64,000 nt of DNA, taken from Roseateles depolymerans (GTDB taxonomy: Bacteria > Pseudomonadota > Gammaproteobacteria > Burkholderiales > Burkholderiaceae_C). Numbering within the stretch: position 1 is the stretch's first letter; each line of letters begins with the position of its first letter. Made by a program: the position numbers and the translations under genes. Positions 60,993 to 64,000 of the stretch are shown piece by piece. The stretch covers positions 997,694 through 1,061,693 of the forward strand of contig NZ_QUMT01000002.1 of NCBI RefSeq assembly GCF_003387155.1, written 5' to 3'. A model generated the notes under the pieces. That model did not search any database, had not been told where the DNA came from, and saw only the letters and a list, made by a program, of their open reading frames with translations.

Positions 60993-61490
60993 ATGAGCAG
61001 CGACCCTGGATTTCTCGGCACCGGCTGGGCCTTCCCGCCGACCTTCGACACCCGCAGCCGTGCCGCGGCGCTGGTGTCTGCCGCCCAGGATGTGCGGGAG
61101 AGCCTGCGCATCCTGATGCTGACCCATCCCGGCGAACGGGTGATGCATCCGACCTATGGCTGCGGCCTGCGCCGCATGGTGTTTGAACAGGTCACCAGCA
61201 GCCTGCTGACCGAGATGCGCAGCATGATCCAGCAGGCCGTGGCGCTGTTCGAGGCCCGCGTCGAGCTGGAGGCGGTGCAGTTCGACACCAGCGGCCTGCA
61301 CGAAGGGGTGTTGCGCATCCGCCTGGATTACCGCCTGCGCAGCAGCAACACCCCGGACAACCTCGTGTTCCCGCTCTACCTCAACGGCCAGAGCCCGGCG
61401 GTGGCGCTGCCCATGCCCGCCTGGCCCTCGCCCGACAGCATCGCCATGAACCAGAACCTCGCCTCCGTGGATGAACAGGAGGCGCCATGA
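60993..61490 (+). CDS. eCIS baseplate protein gp25-like (Pvc9)
   Basis: 165 residues. GTGWAFPPTFD, DVRESLRILMLTHPGERVMHPTYGCGLRRMVFE are the gp25 landmarks, followed by the Leu/Val-rich core. Links baseplate to sheath. Its stop overlaps the next ATG by four bases. Confidence 0.92.
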   Translation: MSSDPGFLGTGWAFPPTFDTRSRAAALVSAAQDVRESLRILMLTHPGERVMHPTYGCGLRRMVFEQVTSSLLTEMRSMIQQAVALFEARVELEAVQFDTSGLHEGVLRIRLDYRLRSSNTPDNLVFPLYLNGQSPAVALPMPAWPSPDSIAMNQNLASVDEQEAP

Positions 61491-64000
61491 GCAGCGGCTG
61501 CACCCAGGACGATCGTTATCCGCCGGCCCTGTTCGACGGCTATCTGCAGGTCGACCCCTTGCGCTTTGAAGACCGCGTGACGATGGTGGAGCTGCTGGCC
61601 GACAAGCTTCGCTATGTCGACCCCGACAACAATGACGCCGGCCGCTGGCGCGAGCTGCTGGAGCGGGACACCAGCCTGGTGATGGCCCGCATCGCTGCCT
61701 TCGACTTGGGGCAGTGGGAGCGGCGGCTGGCACGGGAGCTGGACAGTGCCCCAGTGGAATCGCTGGGGCAGCAGATCGGCGACCTGGCCTCGGTGATGGA
61801 CCAGTGGTATGGGGCCCTGAACCAGGACGCGGCTGCCACGCCGGACCCGGCTGGCCAGGCGCTGGCCGAGCGGCTGCGGCAACTGGTGCGTCAGCAACTC
61901 GCGGCCGACCTGCACTGGGTGCGGCAGCGTTATGCTCAGCGGGCCTTCCGCCAGCGGCCGGTGGTGCCCACGCTCAGCGCCTTGTGGACGCCGTCGCCGG
62001 AAGACCTGGCGCTGCTGGCCGAGCAGCGCGCCCCGCTGTCAGGCCGCCATCTGGCCCGCTACGAGCGGGACCAGCTTCGCCGTCGCCAGGTCGCTTTCCT
62101 TGGTGCCATCGACAGCCTGCAGGCCAAGGCCCGTGAGCTGCTGCCCGCCTCCTGGGGCACCGGCCAGCATGAACCGGCCGTGGCCTTGCTGATCGCCTTC
62201 ATCAAGGTGCTGGAGAAGGTCCAGGGCCTCATCAACCGGTTTCCGGCGCGCCATGCGGATTTCTATTACCGCGAGGTGCTGGGCTTCCTGCCCCGGGGGC
62301 CTCGGGACGACACGGTGCTGCTGGCCTGCCAGCGTGATCCGCGTGCCAAGGGCGATGTGCAGGTGGGCGCCGGTGTGCTCTTTGATGCCGGCAAGGATGC
62401 CGCCGGACGGCCGGTGCGCTTTCGCAGCGAGCAGCCGCTGGCGGTGACCGACACCCGGGTGGCCAGCGTGCGCAGCCTGTTTCTGGAGCGGCAGTCCGCC
62501 ATCTCGCCCGAATGCCGTTTCGGCTTTGTCACCCAGGCCAAGGCAGGCACGCTGGGGCTGGGCCAGGGGCAGGAGGTCCGGCTCTTCGGCGGCGACCCGG
62601 CCACGCCGCAGGCCCGCATCGGGCTGGCCATCATCTCGCCCATCCTCGCGCTGGCCGAGGGCGAGCGGATGATCCACATCGAGCTGCGCATGCGGCGCGA
62701 CACCGCCTTCACCGCCCGGTCGCTCAAGGAGCTGATCGCGGACATCGAGGCCGTCGGCGATCTGCCCCATGCCACGCCCGAGGACCGTGAACAGCGCGAC
62801 GCCGCCCTGCAGCGCGCCATGGGCCTGCTGCTGGTGCGGTGGATGATGGCGGACGAGGCCAGCCTCACCCACACGCCCCTGACGCCGAAGGACTGGCAAC
62901 GGGTCTGGGACCTGGTGAAGCGGCTGAACGGGCCACAGCCCACCGCGTCGACCGCCGACCCGATGAGCCTGTTCAGCCCCGGCACCGGGGGCCTCACGCC
63001 CGAGCCCAACCGCGAGCTGATCTTCACCAGCCTCTTCCAGCGAGCGCTGCGCCTGTCCCTCAGTGCCAGCGACGGCTGGCTGGAAGCGAGTGATGTGCAG
63101 GTCTCGCCGGCCGTCAGCGGCGGGCTGCTGCTGCAGGTGCGGCTGCCCGCCTCCGCGCCGGCCATCATCGGCTGCGACCCGGTGCTGCACGGCGACGAAT
63201 GGGGCACCCGGCTGCCGATGGCCCGGCTGGAGCTCGGCCAGGCAGGCGGCTGCTACGCCTACTCCCTGCTGTGCGACGTGCCCCTGAAGGAAGCCGTGAT
63301 CCGCGTGAATGTGTCCGGGGTGCGCCAGCTGCTGCTGTCCAACAGCCTGGGTCGCCTGGATGCGACCAAGCCCTTCATGCCCTTCGGGCCGCTGCCCATG
63401 GTGTCGTCCAGCGTCATGGTGGGTTCCCAGGAGGCCGCCCGCAAGAACCTGACGCGGATGGTGCTGCACCTGCAGTGGTCCGGTCTCCCCCAGGGGCCGG
63501 GCGGTTTCACCAGCCACTATGCGGGCTACGGCCTGCAGCAGCGCACCGAGACTTTCACGGCCACCCTGTCCCTGCTGCGGGACGGCCAGTGGGTGCCTTG
63601 CGGCGCCACCCCGACTCTGCGCCTGTTCAGCACCGACGGGGAAGGACGCCTGCTGGACGAGCAGGAACTCCAGGCCGACAGCGCCACCCTCGCCCACCAG
63701 ATGCGCGCCAGCGAAGCCCTGTGGGACAGCCAGAACCCGCCGCGCAACGGCCTGCTGCGCCTGCAGCTGGCGGCACCGCAGGCGGCCTTCGGGCATGCGG
63801 CCTATCCCTCGGTGCTGTCCGAGGTGGTGGCGACCAATGCGCGACTGCGTCGGCGTCCGCGGCCGGTTCCCCAGCCGCCCTACACGCCGCTGCTGGAGAC
63901 CCTCAGCCTCGACTATGACGCCGACACGGTCATCGCCCTGGACCGCGACGACGGCCCCGGGGAAGGCGTCGACGGCGAACGGCTGATGCACCTGCGGCCG
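61487..64000 (+). CDS. eCIS baseplate protein (Pvc11/J-like), 3' truncated by window edge
   Basis: 838 codons are visible and the frame stays open to the window end. Begins MSSGCTQDDRYPPALFDGYLQVD. Around residues 260-350 there are baseplate-J-type blocks (LGFLPRGPRDDTVLLAC, VGAGVLFDAGKDAAGRPVRF, LAVTDTRVASVRSLFLERQ). It should form the baseplate ring. Remaining eCIS genes (Pvc12-like, tape measure, AAA ATPase, fibre, effectors) would lie beyond the window. Confidence 0.88.
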   Translation, partial: MSSGCTQDDRYPPALFDGYLQVDPLRFEDRVTMVELLADKLRYVDPDNNDAGRWRELLERDTSLVMARIAAFDLGQWERRLARELDSAPVESLGQQIGDLASVMDQWYGALNQDAAATPDPAGQALAERLRQLVRQQLAADLHWVRQRYAQRAFRQRPVVPTLSALWTPSPEDLALLAEQRAPLSGRHLARYERDQLRRRQVAFLGAIDSLQAKARELLPASWGTGQHEPAVALLIAFIKVLEKVQGLINRFPARHADFYYREVLGFLPRGPRDDTVLLACQRDPRAKGDVQVGAGVLFDAGKDAAGRPVRFRSEQPLAVTDTRVASVRSLFLERQSAISPECRFGFVTQAKAGTLGLGQGQEVRLFGGDPATPQARIGLAIISPILALAEGERMIHIELRMRRDTAFTARSLKELIADIEAVGDLPHATPEDREQRDAALQRAMGLLLVRWMMADEASLTHTPLTPKDWQRVWDLVKRLNGPQPTASTADPMSLFSPGTGGLTPEPNRELIFTSLFQRALRLSLSASDGWLEASDVQVSPAVSGGLLLQVRLPASAPAIIGCDPVLHGDEWGTRLPMARLELGQAGGCYAYSLLCDVPLKEAVIRVNVSGVRQLLLSNSLGRLDATKPFMPFGPLPMVSSSVMVGSQEAARKNLTRMVLHLQWSGLPQGPGGFTSHYAGYGLQQRTETFTATLSLLRDGQWVPCGATPTLRLFSTDGEGRLLDEQELQADSATLAHQMRASEALWDSQNPPRNGLLRLQLAAPQAAFGHAAYPSVLSEVVATNARLRRRPRPVPQPPYTPLLETLSLDYDADTVIALDRDDGPGEGVDGERLMHLRP

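Noticed and set aside
53672-64000. Type VI secretion system or intact prophage
   Set aside because: Single-protein sheath with DUF4255, DUF5908 and LysM genes fits eCIS. No TssB/TssC, TssJLM, capsid or portal genes are seen.

Overview
The window is high-GC DNA with tight minus- and plus-strand operons, many 4-base ATGA gene overlaps, a PEP-CTERM protein, IsPETase-like polyester hydrolases and a pectin-degradation island. Together these point to a betaproteobacterium of the Burkholderiales, most plausibly the Roseateles/Mitsuaria/Ideonella group. This placement is inferred from gene content only. No rRNA, tRNA, CRISPR array or transposase was seen.

Layout. (1) 1-7.4 kb, minus strand: a peptide/nickel-type ABC importer (substrate-binding protein, two permeases, an ATPase cut by the window edge) behind a TonB-dependent siderophore-type receptor and a small DUF2946-like protein, probably a metal or metallophore uptake unit. 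The binding protein starts inside a 12-bp tandem repeat. (2) 7.4-12.6 kb: a hypothetical, a secreted phytase-like esterase overlapping a PEP-CTERM protein, a YkgJ-type cysteine-cluster protein and an aldehyde dehydrogenase. (3) 12.7-16.5 kb: two secreted PETase/cutinase-family hydrolases flanking a lipase-foldase-like membrane protein. Each hydrolase has a copy of the same promoter module, and an AraC regulator follows. (4) 16.5-21.6 kb: gamma-glutamyltransferase, a lone receiver protein, a HipBA toxin-antitoxin pair with candidate operators, and a DUF1275 membrane protein. (5) 21.7-24.9 kb: three tandem paralogues of a family I do not recognise, the last overlapping the 3' end of yeiH; then yeiH and its divergent LysR regulator.

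(6) 27.9-46.0 kb is a nearly complete pectin-use locus. On the minus strand are kduI, kduD, togMNAB, oligogalacturonate lyase, a fused pectin methylesterase-pectate lyase and a KdgR-type IclR regulator. Divergent are kdgF, a large TonB-dependent receptor and a rhamnogalacturonan acetylesterase-like enzyme. After an extracellular cyanophycinase-like gene comes kdgK. The expected flow is: secreted fusion enzyme cuts pectin, the receptor and TogMNAB import oligomers, Ogl makes unsaturated monomers, KdgF/KduI/KduD convert them to KDG, and KdgK phosphorylates KDG. Inverted repeats resembling KdgR boxes lie between kduI and kdgF.

(7) 46.3-49.1 kb: a soluble NarL-type two-component pair, a DUF4239 membrane protein and a 54-residue peptide with a double-glycine leader-like end, preceded by two identical-architecture inverted repeats 30 bp apart. 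(8) 49.1-64.0 kb: an extracellular contractile injection system (eCIS) structural operon (cap/DUF4255, unknown, sheath, two tubes, DUF5908, LysM protein, VgrG-like spike, PAAR tip, gp25, baseplate J running off the edge). It is divergent from a 1252-residue winged-helix/STAND-ATPase/TPR regulator coupled to a 176-residue orphan protein.
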